Below are positions 45,477-53,610 of a DNA stretch of 64,000 nt, piece after piece. This stretch comes from Actinoallomurus bryophytorum. GTDB lineage: Bacteria > Actinomycetota > Actinomycetes > Streptosporangiales > Streptosporangiaceae. The notes below the pieces were generated by a model. It was given only the letters and a program-made list of their open reading frames with translations. It was not told the origin of the DNA and did no database searches. The translations under genes were made by a program, and so were the position numbers. How positions within the stretch are numbered: the first letter of the stretch is position 1; each line of letters starts with the position of its first letter. Location of the stretch: positions 3,658,001-3,722,000 of the forward strand of contig NZ_VFOZ01000001.1 of the NCBI RefSeq assembly GCF_006716425.1, written 5' to 3'.

Positions 45477-46153
45477 TACTCCCGGTGGCGGGCGGCGAGA
45501 GCCTCGACGCCCGCCACGAACAGCTCGATCCCGAAGGCGAATGAGGCCTCCGGGTGCTCCACCTCGGTGAGCGGCCCGGCCGCCCCGACCAGGTGCGGAT
45601 AGCGGTTGAGAGGCAGGGTCTCCAACGCGATCCGCTTGTGCCGGATGAACTCCGCCGCCTCGTCCTCTGTGTGGCGCGGCGTGAGGCCCGGGTCGCCGAT
45701 GGCCAGCGTGGTGGTCGTACGCAGGCCGTGCCTGCAGAGAGCCGCGCCCTCGGCAGGTGAGAAGCCTGCCTCGGCGAAGATGCCGAGCGCCACCTCCATG
45801 ATGCCGAAGCAGTTCGTCGCCGCGTAGGGCTGCGTGGTGAACAGGAGCCCGGCCGCCTGTGGATGGGCGCGCAGCACGTCGACCATCGCGGTCATCAACG
45901 CGCGGAGCCGCTCGGACCAGGGAAGGGCCTGATCCGTCTCGGTATCGATCAGCGACCACAGGCGGTCGGCCACGGCGTCGAGCAGCTCCTCCTTGTTCTT
46001 GAAATGCCAGTACAGCGCCATCGGCGTGACGCTGAGGTGCTGGGCGAGGCGCCTGATGGTCAGGCCCTCGAGCCCTTCCGCGTCCGTGAGTGCCAGCGCT
46101 CCGTCGACGACCGTCTCCCGGCTCAGCCTGGTCCGCTCTTCTGTGGTGGCCAC
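45476..46153 (-). CDS. TetR-family regulator (TetR_C-like) of the divergent MFS exporter
   Basis: 225 residues from GTG 46153; the open frame runs on into the exporter promoter, which cannot be coding. Helix-turn-helix at about 10-55: LSRETVVDGALALTDAEGLE and then RRLAQHLSVTPMALYWHFKN. The C-terminal domain resembles the tetracycline-repressor type (EELLDAVADRLWSLID, HPQAAGLLFTTQPY). It faces the MFS gene across a 92-bp gap with a long palindrome, the standard arrangement for a drug-efflux repressor. Confidence 0.93.
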   Translation of the reverse strand: MATTEERTRLSRETVVDGALALTDAEGLEGLTIRRLAQHLSVTPMALYWHFKNKEELLDAVADRLWSLIDTETDQALPWSERLRALMTAMVDVLRAHPQAAGLLFTTQPYAATNCFGIMEVALGIFAEAGFSPAEGAALCRHGLRTTTTLAIGDPGLTPRHTEDEAAEFIRHKRIALETLPLNRYPHLVGAAGPLTEVEHPEASFAFGIELFVAGVEALAARHRE

Positions 46154-46180
46154 TTGACAACCATACGCCGTACGGGTTCT

Positions 46181-46210
46181 CTTATACAACGTACATGTAC
46201 GGCGTATAAG
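46181..46210. promoter_or_regulatory. 30-bp palindromic operator between tetR and MFS genes
   Basis: The centre CGTACATGTACG (46190-46201) is a perfect 12-bp palindrome, flanked at equal distance by CTTATAC (46181-46187) and GTATAAG (46204-46210); only the two 2-base spacers (AA, GC) do not match. Partial copies (CATACGCCGTACGG at 46162-46175, GTTGTACAGG at 46214-46223) lie on each side, so more than one dimer may bind. Confidence 0.75.
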
Positions 46211-46245
46211 AGCGTTGTACAGGAACGCTGTATAGGAGTGCGGGG

Positions 46246-47679
46246 ATGAGTTCTCGGAGACGCTGGTGGACCTTGGTAGGGGTCGCGCTGGCAACGTTCA
46301 TGACCTTCCTGGACAACAACGTCGTCAACGTGGCGCTGCCGTCGATCCAGCGCGAGCTGCACCTGTCCCTCTCCGGACTGGAGTGGATCGTGAGCAGCTA
46401 CATCCTGGTGTTCTCCGGGTTGATGCTGGTCGGAGGGAGGCTGGCAGACGTCTTCGGACGGCGGCGGCTCTTCGTCGCCGGCATCGCCGTCTTCACCGGC
46501 GCCTCGTTGCTGGCCGGGCTCGCGGGCAGCGAAGAGGTCCTGGTGTTCGCACGGGTGCTGCAGGGGATCGGCGCCGCGGCGAGCATCCCGTCGACGCTGG
46601 CGATCATCTCCTCGACCTTCCCGGACCCGAAGGAGCGTAGCCGGGCGGTCGGTGTGTGGAGCGCGGTGAGCGCGCTGGCCCTCGCCCTGGGCCCGTTCAC
46701 CGGCGGCTTCGTCAGCGAGCGCTGGGACTGGGGCTGGATCTTCCTGATCAACGTGCCGGTCGGCGCGGTCACGATCGCGATCATGCTGGCCGCCATGCAG
46801 GAGTCGCGCGAGACCGTACGGCGGCGGCTCGACCTTCCCGGGCTCGTGGCCTCGGCCGTGACGCTGTTCTCCGTGACGTACGCGCTGATCGAGGGCCACA
46901 ACAGGGGCTGGACCTCGGGGCTGATCCTCGGCTCGTTCGCGCTCGCCGCGGTGGCCGGGGTCGCGTTCGTGCTCATCGAGCGGCGGACCACCGACCCGAT
47001 GGTGGACCTGTCGATGTTCCGGATCAGGATCTTCAGCGGCGGGACCGGCGCGATGATCCTGTGGGGCTTCGGCGTCATGGGCGTCTACTTCTTCACCGCG
47101 ATGTACCTGCAGAACGTGCTGGGCTTCTCCCCGACCGAGGCGGGTGCCGCGTTCGTGCCGATGGCGCTGATGATGGCCGCGACGGCGCCGGTCGCGGCCG
47201 TGGTCGCCCGGCGGCTGGGCACGCACGTCACGGTCGCCCTCGGCCTGGCCCTGAACGTCGCCGGCCTGGTGATGGTGTCGTTCGTCGGTGAGCACGGCCA
47301 CTTCATGGACCTGATGCCCGCGTTCGTGGCCTTCGGCGTGGGCTCCGGCCTCACGATGATGCCGCTGAACGACGCGATCATCAGTGTGCTGCCGGAGGGC
47401 CGCGCCGGCACCGCGTCGGCCGTCATGAACGCCGCACGCGAGGTCTCGGGCCTGCTGGGCGTCACGATCGTCGGCGCGATCCTCACCACACGCCAGGCGT
47501 CGCTGGTGCGCGGGGGCGCCACGCCGGTGCACGCGTTCCTGTCCGGCTACCAGTTCGCCCTGCTGGTCGCCGCGGCGATCGTCTTCGTCGGCGTCCCGCT
47601 CAGCCTGTACACGCTCCGTACGAAGCGCGGTACGCCCGTGGTGGCCGAGCCCGTACCCGTCCTGGAACCGGTCGGCTGA
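46246..47679 (+). CDS. MFS drug exporter, DHA2/EmrB-QacA type
   Basis: 477 residues, about 14 membrane segments. Motif A LMLVGGRLADVFGRRRLF and motif D-like FLDNNVVNVALPSIQREL, plus motif C in the fifth segment with SALALALGPFTGGFVSERWDWGWIF, place it in the DHA2 multidrug family. It would expel a toxic compound using the proton gradient; the compound is unknown. AGGAG lies seven bases before the ATG. Control by the divergent TetR is likely. A diverged copy of its last 30 codons and terminator recurs at 49070-49209. Confidence 0.94.
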   Translation: MSSRRRWWTLVGVALATFMTFLDNNVVNVALPSIQRELHLSLSGLEWIVSSYILVFSGLMLVGGRLADVFGRRRLFVAGIAVFTGASLLAGLAGSEEVLVFARVLQGIGAAASIPSTLAIISSTFPDPKERSRAVGVWSAVSALALALGPFTGGFVSERWDWGWIFLINVPVGAVTIAIMLAAMQESRETVRRRLDLPGLVASAVTLFSVTYALIEGHNRGWTSGLILGSFALAAVAGVAFVLIERRTTDPMVDLSMFRIRIFSGGTGAMILWGFGVMGVYFFTAMYLQNVLGFSPTEAGAAFVPMALMMAATAPVAAVVARRLGTHVTVALGLALNVAGLVMVSFVGEHGHFMDLMPAFVAFGVGSGLTMMPLNDAIISVLPEGRAGTASAVMNAAREVSGLLGVTIVGAILTTRQASLVRGGATPVHAFLSGYQFALLVAAAIVFVGVPLSLYTLRTKRGTPVVAEPVPVLEPVG

Positions 47680-47691
47680 TCGACCACGCGA

Positions 47692-47727
47692 AAAGGGCCG
47701 TCACCCGTTCCGGGGGGACGGCCCTTT
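47692..47727 (+). terminator. MFS terminator, repeat copy 1
   Basis: AAAGGGCCGTC (47692-47702) and GACGGCCCTTT (47717-47727) pair perfectly. The hairpin and the bases that follow (TCGTCAGGTCCGCCGTGTCA) recur twice downstream, at 49176-49209 and 49409-49439. Confidence 0.85.
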
Positions 47728-47781
47728 CGTCAGGTCCGCCGTGTCAGAGGGCACCTGCGACCGGGCTGCCAGCGTGACGTG

Positions 47782-48993
47782 TCAGGCTGCGGTCCAGGCG
47801 AACAAGCCGCCGAGCAAGGCCAGGATCGCGTTGATGGCGATGGTCACCGAGCCCCGTAGTGTCCAGCCCAGGTACTGGAGCAGCATCTCCGCCTCGGGGT
47901 TGATCCACGCCACCATCGAGAGGGCGATCATGGCACCGAACTGCGCCGTCGTGAACGCCATCGCACCCCAGTACGCCTCGTTGAGACGCCGGACGACACT
48001 GGTGAGCGAGGACGCCATGCGCTCGGCCTGATCCGCGAACGCCATTCCGCCGGTGATGAACGCGGCGAACCGCTTCTCAGCGGCGGTGCTCGCCGTGCCG
48101 GTCCAGGTCGGGAACAACGACGTGCGAATCGCCGGTAGCCACTCAGAGAAGATCGTCCGCGCCCCGGCCGCGGCGCCGTACCAGGCGCCGATCGCCGTGT
48201 CGATCACGTCATCGGACATGATCACCGCGTTGGCGGTCCACAGCGCGGATGCGGCAAGGGCGGCGACACTGAACGACCCGGTCATCCGCAGGATGGACTC
48301 GGTCTGCTGGCTCAGCCTGGCGAGCAGGGAGACGCGATCCGCCGCGGCGATCTGCTTTTCGAGCGTGCCGAGCACGAACTTGTCCAGGCCGGACTCGCCG
48401 TACTCGTTGAACTTCGTCTCCGCCAGCACCGCGTCGCCGGGATGCATGAAGTTTTTCGCGAAGTCCAGATCCCTCTCCGCCTGCCACACCTTGGTGGCCT
48501 GCCCGAGGGCGGTGTCGAGTTCGGCACTCACGGACCTCATGTCGCCCGTGGCCTCGGCCAGTTGCCTGGCCTGGGCGTAGCGCACGCCGAACCGGGCGAG
48601 CCAGGACGCGGAGAGAACTCCCGTCGCCGTGATCTCCGCCGTGCGTCCCCCCGAGGCGGCAGCGGCGGGACCCTCCGTCTCGGCGGCCTGTTCGACCGCC
48701 TGTACGTTGGCGACCTCGGCCGACACATAGCCGACGGCGGTCCTGCCCAGCGCTTCCACCATCGTGTCGGCCTCGGTGTGCAGGGCCGCTATCTGGTCGC
48801 CGGCGTTGGTGCAGCCACCGTTGTAGCGGGCGCACGCGGGTGCTCCAACGACACCCAGGGCCAGGGAGGGCAGGTGGCAGTCCTGGGCGACCAGGCTCCG
48901 AAGCTGCGCGAGCTGCTCGACGACCTCATCCATGCTGACCGTCGCCCGGCGCAGACCCGTCGAAACGTTCACCTGCAACGGTGCGTCAGGCAT
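47782..48993 (-). CDS. Unknown protein with helical N-terminal half and membrane C-terminal half
   Basis: 403 residues. No named family recognised. The first 230 residues are helical and soluble, with features recalling WXG100/ESX-associated proteins (MDEVVEQLAQLRSLV, ARYNGGCTNAGDQIAALHTE and long heptad-like helices with AETEGPAAAASGG as linker). The last 170 residues include three or four hydrophobic segments (SFSVAALAASALWTANAVI, AYWGAMAFTTAQFGAMIALS, SVTIAINAILALLGGLFAW). It lies between two copies of the MFS tail and terminator, which suggests it entered by insertion or a tandem duplication. Confidence 0.7.
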   Translation of the reverse strand: MPDAPLQVNVSTGLRRATVSMDEVVEQLAQLRSLVAQDCHLPSLALGVVGAPACARYNGGCTNAGDQIAALHTEADTMVEALGRTAVGYVSAEVANVQAVEQAAETEGPAAAASGGRTAEITATGVLSASWLARFGVRYAQARQLAEATGDMRSVSAELDTALGQATKVWQAERDLDFAKNFMHPGDAVLAETKFNEYGESGLDKFVLGTLEKQIAAADRVSLLARLSQQTESILRMTGSFSVAALAASALWTANAVIMSDDVIDTAIGAWYGAAAGARTIFSEWLPAIRTSLFPTWTGTASTAAEKRFAAFITGGMAFADQAERMASSLTSVVRRLNEAYWGAMAFTTAQFGAMIALSMVAWINPEAEMLLQYLGWTLRGSVTIAINAILALLGGLFAWTAA

Positions 48994-49069
48994 GCTGCCA
49001 CTCCTCGGCTGGTGTCTCGTCGTCGCCCAGCGACGCTAACGTGCACCGGATGACGGGAGCGTGACCACC

Positions 49070-49170
49070 GGGCGAACGTCTTCGTCAGTGTCCCGCTCAG
49101 CTCGTAAACCCTCCGCAGGAAGCCACTCGTGGCGCCCGAGCCCGTACCAGTGCCGGTCGGCCGATCGACC
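49070..49170 (+). pseudogene. Decayed copy of the MFS exporter 3' end
   Basis: These bases align with the end of the MFS gene (about 47574-47684). The relic reads AACGTCTTCGTCAGTGTCCC where the gene has ATCGTCTTCGTCGGCGTCCC, and in one frame it encodes TLRRKPLVAPEPVPVPVG beside the intact TLRTKRGTPVVAEPVPVLEPVG tail. Frame slips are present, the stop codon TGA has become CGA, and nothing upstream of about 49070 is homologous, so only a fragment was copied or kept. Confidence 0.75.
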
Positions 49171-49175
49171 GCGCG

Positions 49176-49209
49176 AAAGGGCCGCCCCCGTTTCCGGAGA
49201 CGGCCCTTT
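49176..49209. terminator. Terminator, repeat copy 2
   Basis: AAAGGGCCG (49176-49184) pairs with CGGCCCTTT (49201-49209), followed by a fourth T and CGTCACGTCCGCCGCGTC, matching copy 1. It follows the MFS-tail relic in the same order as in the intact gene. Confidence 0.8.
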
Positions 49210-49212
49210 TCG

Positions 49213-49300
49213 TCACGTCCGCCGCGTCCATAGATCGAGTTGGTACTGAAGGGCCGTGTGCGTCGGCGCGTAGCCGAGCGCGTCGTTGATGCCCCGTATG
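49213..49300 (-). pseudogene. Possible relic of an epimerase-like gene 3' end
   Basis: On the minus strand, reading into a stop at 49213-49215, the frame encodes IRGINDALGYAPTH followed by TALQYQLDLWTRRT. That ending resembles NAD-dependent epimerase/dehydratase C-termini (a Leu-Gly-Tyr-x-Pro turn followed by a last helix). Upstream the frame loses sense. A 29-codon fragment is too short to be sure. Confidence 0.35.
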
Positions 49301-49408
49301 CTCCTGCCCGGCCCTGGTGAACAGCCGCAGGAACGCTGAGCCAAGAGGGATTCCGCACATAATTGTTCCATCGCGCCGGCGGCAACCGCTTATGACGGCA
49401 CGGCAAAA

Positions 49409-49439
49409 GGGCCGCCCTCCCGTTTCCGGGGGGCGGCCC
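49409..49439. terminator. Terminator, repeat copy 3
   Basis: GGGCCGCCC (49409-49417) pairs with GGGCGGCCC (49431-49439), with CCCGTTTCCGGGG inside as in copies 1 and 2 and CGTCAGGTCCGTCGTGTCAG following. It lies at the 3' end of the subtilisin gene, whose stop falls in the conserved flank. Confidence 0.8.
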
Positions 49440-49458
49440 ATTCGTCAGGTCCGTCGTG

Positions 49459-50601
49459 TCAGAGCGTGCTCTTGTAGAGCAGGCGGTTGTGAGTGCTGGC
49501 CTTGTTGGACTTGATCCTGTTGTTGTTGGCGTGGGCGGTCAGCCACGTCTGGATCGTGCCGAACGTCGCCTGGCCGTAGGTCGACTTGTACAGCGCGGCG
49601 ACGCCCGCGACGAACGGCGATGCCATCGAGGTGCCGCTCAGGTACGCCGTGCTGCCCTGGTAGGTCGACTTGATGTTGACGCCGGGCGCGTAGATGTCCA
49701 CGCACTTGCCGTAGTTGCTGAAGGACGCGCGGGTGTCGTTGGACGAGCTCGCCGCGACGGCCTCGACGCTCGCGGCGCTGGCCGGGGAGTCCTTGCAGGA
49801 GTCCCCGTTGTCGTTGCCGGCCGCCACCGCGACGAAGACGCCGGACTTGGACAGGGCCGTGACCGCGTCGTTCAGCGCGGTCGACTTGGAGCCGCCGAGC
49901 GACAGGTTCGCCACCGACTTGGCCGCGTGGTTCTCACGCACCCAGTCGATGCCCGCGATGACGTCCGAGGTCGTGCCCTCGCCGTCGCAGTCGAGCACCT
50001 GCACGGCGTGCAGGCGCACGCTCTTGGCCACGCCGTAGGACTTGGAGCCGATGATGCCGGCCACGTGAGTGCCGTGACCGTTGCAGTCCTCGCCGCCGTA
50101 CACCGTGTCCGCGCGGCCGCCGAACTGGGTGAGCGTCGTCTCGATGCCGGTGTCGATCACGTACGCGTCGACGTCGGAACCGGTGTGCGTGTAGCTGTAG
50201 GTGTGTGACAGGGGCAGCGGGCCCTCGTCGATGCGGTCCAGGCCCCAGGTGGGACTCGCCTGTGTCGTGCCGGCCGCCAGTGTCCGCGACGCGCTGATCT
50301 TCATGATCTTGTCCTGCTCGATGGAGGCGACGTCGGGGTCGCTCTGCACCTTCTTGAGCTGGGCGGAGGTCAGCCGGGCGGCGAAGCCGTCCGTGAAACG
50401 GTGGACGGTCGGAAAGGCGATCGCGCGCGAGACGCGGCTCGGGTGCTTCATGGTGACGATGTACTGGCCGGCGACGCCGTTCTCGGCCGCCGCGATCACC
50501 GCGACGTGCGGCGTGGGATCGGCAAGGACCGCGTACGCGGGAATGGCGGCACACGCGATCGCGGTGCCGGCGATGAGGATATTCCGTACCGAGATCCTCA
50601 C
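49459..50601 (-). CDS. Secreted subtilisin-like serine protease (S8) with I9 propeptide
   Basis: 380 residues from GTG 50601, eight bases after AGGAG. A signal peptide covers about residues 1-27. An inhibitor-I9 propeptide follows (VAGQYIVTMKHPSRVSR ... VQSDPDVASIEQDKIM). The catalytic triad is Asp150 (AYVIDTGI), His176 (CNGHGTHVAG) and Ser325 (SGTSMASPF), with Asn263 as oxyanion residue. It is the proteinase K/aqualysin type with paired Cys residues. No C-terminal domain is present. Function is probably extracellular protein breakdown. Its 3' end lies in terminator repeat copy 3. Confidence 0.95.
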   Translation of the reverse strand: MRISVRNILIAGTAIACAAIPAYAVLADPTPHVAVIAAAENGVAGQYIVTMKHPSRVSRAIAFPTVHRFTDGFAARLTSAQLKKVQSDPDVASIEQDKIMKISASRTLAAGTTQASPTWGLDRIDEGPLPLSHTYSYTHTGSDVDAYVIDTGIETTLTQFGGRADTVYGGEDCNGHGTHVAGIIGSKSYGVAKSVRLHAVQVLDCDGEGTTSDVIAGIDWVRENHAAKSVANLSLGGSKSTALNDAVTALSKSGVFVAVAAGNDNGDSCKDSPASAASVEAVAASSSNDTRASFSNYGKCVDIYAPGVNIKSTYQGSTAYLSGTSMASPFVAGVAALYKSTYGQATFGTIQTWLTAHANNNRIKSNKASTHNRLLYKSTL

Positions 50602-50778
50602 GGGGGGACTCCTTGAGTTCGAGGGGCCGCTCACCGTAAGGAACACCGGCCACAGCGGTCCGGAGAATGTGCCACATACCCACGGCTCACAGCAACCGAA
50701 CTGCCTGAATAACCGGGCAGAACCCTTTATTGCCATTCGGCCGGCCGCCGCCGCGAACCGGGTAGCGTCGATGCCGCC

Positions 50779-51216
50779 ATGGCCCGACCAACACCTGAGC
50801 GGCTGCGCGCCGCGCTCGACGCCCAGCTGACCGAGCTCGGACGCACCGACGTCCCGCCGGCCGCACACCTCGAGGACGCTCTCGTGGACGCGGTCCTCGC
50901 CGCCTACGACGCCGGTGACGAGCCCGTACGCCCCGCGGCACGGCTGGCGGTCAAGCTCCTGCTCGACCGGCTCGCCACGGACTGGCCGGGCCGCTCGGTG
51001 GAGGTACGCGTCCCGCCGTACGCCGCCGTGCAGTGCGTCGAGGGACCCCGGCACACACGGGGTACGCCGCCCAACGTCATCGAGACCGACCCGAGGACCT
51101 GGATCCTGCTCGCCACGGGAAGGATCACCTGGGCCGACGCCCGCGACCGGATCAGCGCGAGCGGAGAGCGTGCCGACCTGTCCAGCCGCCTCCCGATCCG
51201 CCCGTACGGCCGTTGA
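50779..51216 (+). CDS. Sterol-carrier-family protein
   Basis: 145 residues. It resembles the small actinobacterial sterol carrier family found next to purine genes: PVRPAARLAVKLLLDRLATD, VEVRVPPYAAVQCVEGPRHT and the helix-forming WILLATGRITWADA. Related to the C-terminal domain of mycothiol-dependent enzymes and SCP2, it may bind a hydrophobic ligand; the ligand is unknown. It is divergent from the subtilisin gene. Confidence 0.85.
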   Translation: MARPTPERLRAALDAQLTELGRTDVPPAAHLEDALVDAVLAAYDAGDEPVRPAARLAVKLLLDRLATDWPGRSVEVRVPPYAAVQCVEGPRHTRGTPPNVIETDPRTWILLATGRITWADARDRISASGERADLSSRLPIRPYGR

Positions 51217-51690
51217 ACGCCTAGGGTCGAGTCATGCTGGTGCCGTGTGGCGCCGCCTGTGCCGTGGCGCCGCCTGTGCCGTGTGGCGCCGCCTGGGTGG
51301 GCAGCCCGGGGTTATCCACAGAACCCCGCTCTACTTCCGCCCGCCGCTGTTCCCGCTGGACAATGAGAGTGGGATGGCACCCCCGGGCGGGTGGGCTCCA
51401 GACAGAGCGGGCTCCAGACAGAGCGGGCTCCAGACAGAGCGGGCTCCAGACAGAGCGGGCTCCAGACAGAGCGGGCTCCAGACAGAGCGGGCTCCAGACA
51501 GAGCGGGCTCCAGACAGAGCGGGCTCCAGACAGACCGGGCTCCAGACAGACCGGGCTCCAGACAGACCGGGCTCCAGACAGACCGGGCTCCAGACAGACC
51601 GGGCTCCAGACAGACCGGGGCCCGGACAGACCGGGTGGGGCCCAGGCCAGACGGGGGCCCAGGCCGAGGACTTCGAGACAGGCCCTGGCC
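51217..51690. other. Gene-free stretch with repeats and one DnaA-box-like site
   Basis: No supported gene. About 51240-51298 holds three near-copies of GTGCCGTGTGGCGCCGCCT, TTATCCACA at 51312-51320 matches the DnaA-box consensus, and 51393-51632 is a 16-bp tandem array. Open frames across the array arise because 16-bp repeats without stops stay open in every frame. Confidence 0.6.
51393..51632. repeat. 16-bp tandem array, 14 perfect units plus decayed ends
   Basis: Units begin at 51393 and recur every 16 bases to 51616. The first eight read GGGCTCCAGACAGAGC; units nine to fourteen read GGGCTCCAGACAGACC. One decayed unit (GGGGCCCGGACAGACC) follows. The sharp switch in one base half-way shows stepwise expansion of two variants. 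Confidence 0.95.
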
Positions 51691-52068
51691 TTAGGGTCGG
51701 GGTCCGTCGGCTCCCGGGGTCGCGGTGGCCTTGAAGAACGGCACACGGCCCTCCAGGCAGTGGTCACGGTCGGCCTTGGTGGGGTACCGCGTCCGGTCGG
51801 CGCAGGGTGAGACGCGGCTGAAGAACCAGACGCCCACCCCGATCGCGGCCACCAGCGTCACCGTGGACAGTGCCAGCCCTGTCACGGCCAGTCCCCTGCC
51901 GTTGTTCCGCGCCACGGCGATGATGCCGATGACGATGCCGACGATCGCGACGACGGCACCGAGACCGCACAGCAGTAACGTGATGATCGCCACGATCCCG
52001 AGGACGAGGGCGGCGATGCCCAGTCCTCGGCGCTGCTGGGGCGGGTAGCCCGCCGGTTGATAGGCCAT
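51691..52068 (-). CDS. DUF4190 membrane protein
   Basis: 125 residues from ATG 52068 with GAAGGAG upstream. Pro/Gln-rich start (YQPAGYPPQQRR), then the DUF4190 pair of hydrophobic segments LGIAALVLGIVAIITLLLCG and VVAIVGIVIGIIAVARNNGRG with the conserved R-N-x-x-x-G-x-x-(V/A) motif, a third segment LSTVTLVAAIGVGVWFFS, and a short outside tail with two Cys (PCADRTRYPTKADRDHCLEG) that could form a disulfide. Function unknown. Divergent from purF. Confidence 0.88.
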   Translation of the reverse strand: MAYQPAGYPPQQRRGLGIAALVLGIVAIITLLLCGLGAVVAIVGIVIGIIAVARNNGRGLAVTGLALSTVTLVAAIGVGVWFFSRVSPCADRTRYPTKADRDHCLEGRVPFFKATATPGADGPRP

Positions 52069-52160
52069 GGAAGCTCCTTCCGGCTCCCCATGGTGGGGGA
52101 TCGGAGCCGCAGGAGGCTCGCGGCGCGCCGGTCCGTGACCAGCGGGTCGAGGCCACCGCC

Positions 52161-52166
52161 TACACT
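52161..52166 (+). promoter_or_regulatory. -10 element of purF, probable leaderless start
   Basis: TACACT ends seven bases before the GTG start of purF at 52174, the spacing expected when transcription begins at the start codon itself. No ribosome site precedes that GTG. A -35 element is not obvious. Confidence 0.5.
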
Positions 52167-52173
52167 GGGCAAC

Positions 52174-53610
52174 GTGTCGAACGGAGACGGACGACTGACC
52201 CACGACCTCGACCCCCTCGATCACAGCCCGCAGGACGCATGTGGTGTCTTCGGCGTCTGGGCTCCGGGCGAAGAGGTCAGCAAACTCACCTATTTCGGGC
52301 TTTACGCCCTGCAGCACCGCGGGCAGGAATCTGCCGGCATCGCGGTCAGCGACGGGGCGCGCATCGTCGTGTTCAAGGACATGGGCCTGGTCGCCCAGGT
52401 CTTCGAGGAGTCAGTGCTCAACACCCTGCGTGGCCACATCGCCATCGGGCACTGCCGCTACTCGACGACCGGGTCCAGCGTCTGGGAGAACGCCCAGCCG
52501 ACCTTCCGGTCCACCGACGACGGCAGCCTGGCCCTCGGGCACAACGGCAACCTCATCAACACCCCTGAGCTGGCGGCTCGCCTGCGCCCCGGCGAGCTCA
52601 GCGCCACCACCGACACCGAAGTGCTCACCGCCCTCCTCGGCACCGGGCCGGGCGGGGTCGAGAAGGCGGCGATGGACATCCTGCCGCTCGTCCGGGGTGC
52701 CTTCTCCCTGGTGTTCATGGACGAGCAGACGCTCTACGCCGCACGAGACCCGCAGGGCATCCGCCCGCTGGTGCTCGGCCGGCTCGAGCACGGCTGGGTC
52801 GCGGCCTCCGAGACCGCGGCGCTCGACATCGTCGGCGCCACGTTCGTCCGCGAGGTCGAGCCCGGCGAGCTGATCGCCATCGACGAGGACGGGGTGCGTT
52901 CCACCCACTTCGCCGAGCCCGATCCCAAGGGCTGCCTGTTCGAGTACGTCTACGTGGCCCGGCCCGACACCTCTATCGCCGGCCGCAGCGTGCAGGCGAC
53001 CCGGGTCGACGTCGGCCGCCGGCTCGCCCGCGAGCACCCCGTCGACGCGGACCTGGTCATCCCGACGCCCGAGTCCGGCACTCCGGCCGCGATCGGCTAC
53101 GCCGAGGCGTCCGGGATCCCGTACGGCCAGGGCTTCGTCAAGAACTCCTACGTGGGCCGCACGTTCATCCAGCCCTCGCAGACCATCCGTCAGCTCGGCA
53201 TCCGGCTCAAGCTCAACCCGCTGCGCGAGGCGATCGAGGGCAAGCGCCTGATCGTGGTCGACGACTCGATCGTGCGCGGCAACACCCAGCGGGCCATCGT
53301 CCGGATGCTGCGTGAGGCCGGCGCCAAGGAGGTGCACGTCCGCATCTCCAGCCCGCCGGTGTCCTGGCCGTGCTTCTACGGCATCGACTTCGCCACCCGC
53401 GCCGAGCTGATCGCCGGAAACCTCTCCGTCGAGGAGATCCGGGCCTCGCTCGGCGCCGACACTCTCGGCTACATCTCCCTCGAGGAGCTCATCGCCGCGA
53501 CGAGCATCCCGCGCGAGCGGCTCTGCCGGGCCTGCTTCGACGGCGAGTACCCCATCGACGTGGCCGAGAACGCCCGCGGTAAACACCTGCTCGAAGAGGC
53601 TCGCAAGTGA
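52174..53610 (+). CDS. purF: Amidophosphoribosyltransferase PurF
   Basis: 478 residues. It starts at GTG 52174 with a 22-residue propeptide before the nucleophile Cys23 in [10 protein letters not shown], which must be exposed by cleavage. Glutaminase motifs [11 protein letters not shown] and [15 protein letters not shown] site [12 protein letters not shown], and the cluster cysteines in [16 protein letters not shown] and [11 protein letters not shown] mark the 4Fe-4S Bacillus-type enzyme. It makes phosphoribosylamine, the first committed step of purine synthesis. purM overlaps its end by four bases. Confidence 0.96.
   Translation: MSNGDGRLTHDLDPLDHSPQDACGVFGVWAPGEEVSKLTYFGLYALQHRGQESAGIAVSDGARIVVFKDMGLVAQVFEESVLNTLRGHIAIGHCRYSTTGSSVWENAQPTFRSTDDGSLALGHNGNLINTPELAARLRPGELSATTDTEVLTALLGTGPGGVEKAAMDILPLVRGAFSLVFMDEQTLYAARDPQGIRPLVLGRLEHGWVAASETAALDIVGATFVREVEPGELIAIDEDGVRSTHFAEPDPKGCLFEYVYVARPDTSIAGRSVQATRVDVGRRLAREHPVDADLVIPTPESGTPAAIGYAEASGIPYGQGFVKNSYVGRTFIQPSQTIRQLGIRLKLNPLREAIEGKRLIVVDDSIVRGNTQRAIVRMLREAGAKEVHVRISSPPVSWPCFYGIDFATRAELIAGNLSVEEIRASLGADTLGYISLEELIAATSIPRERLCRACFDGEYPIDVAENARGKHLLEEARK

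Noticed and set aside
51312-51320. TTATCCACA as part of a replication origin
   Set aside because: Only one box was found and there is no dnaA, dnaN or AT-rich unwinding region nearby; a single 9-mer is expected by chance in a genome.
51234-51810. Long open frames on both strands through the 16-bp array, predicting 16-residue repeat proteins
   Set aside because: The repeat has no stop word in any frame, so all frames stay open; no start signals, and the frames run antisense to or into the DUF4190 gene.
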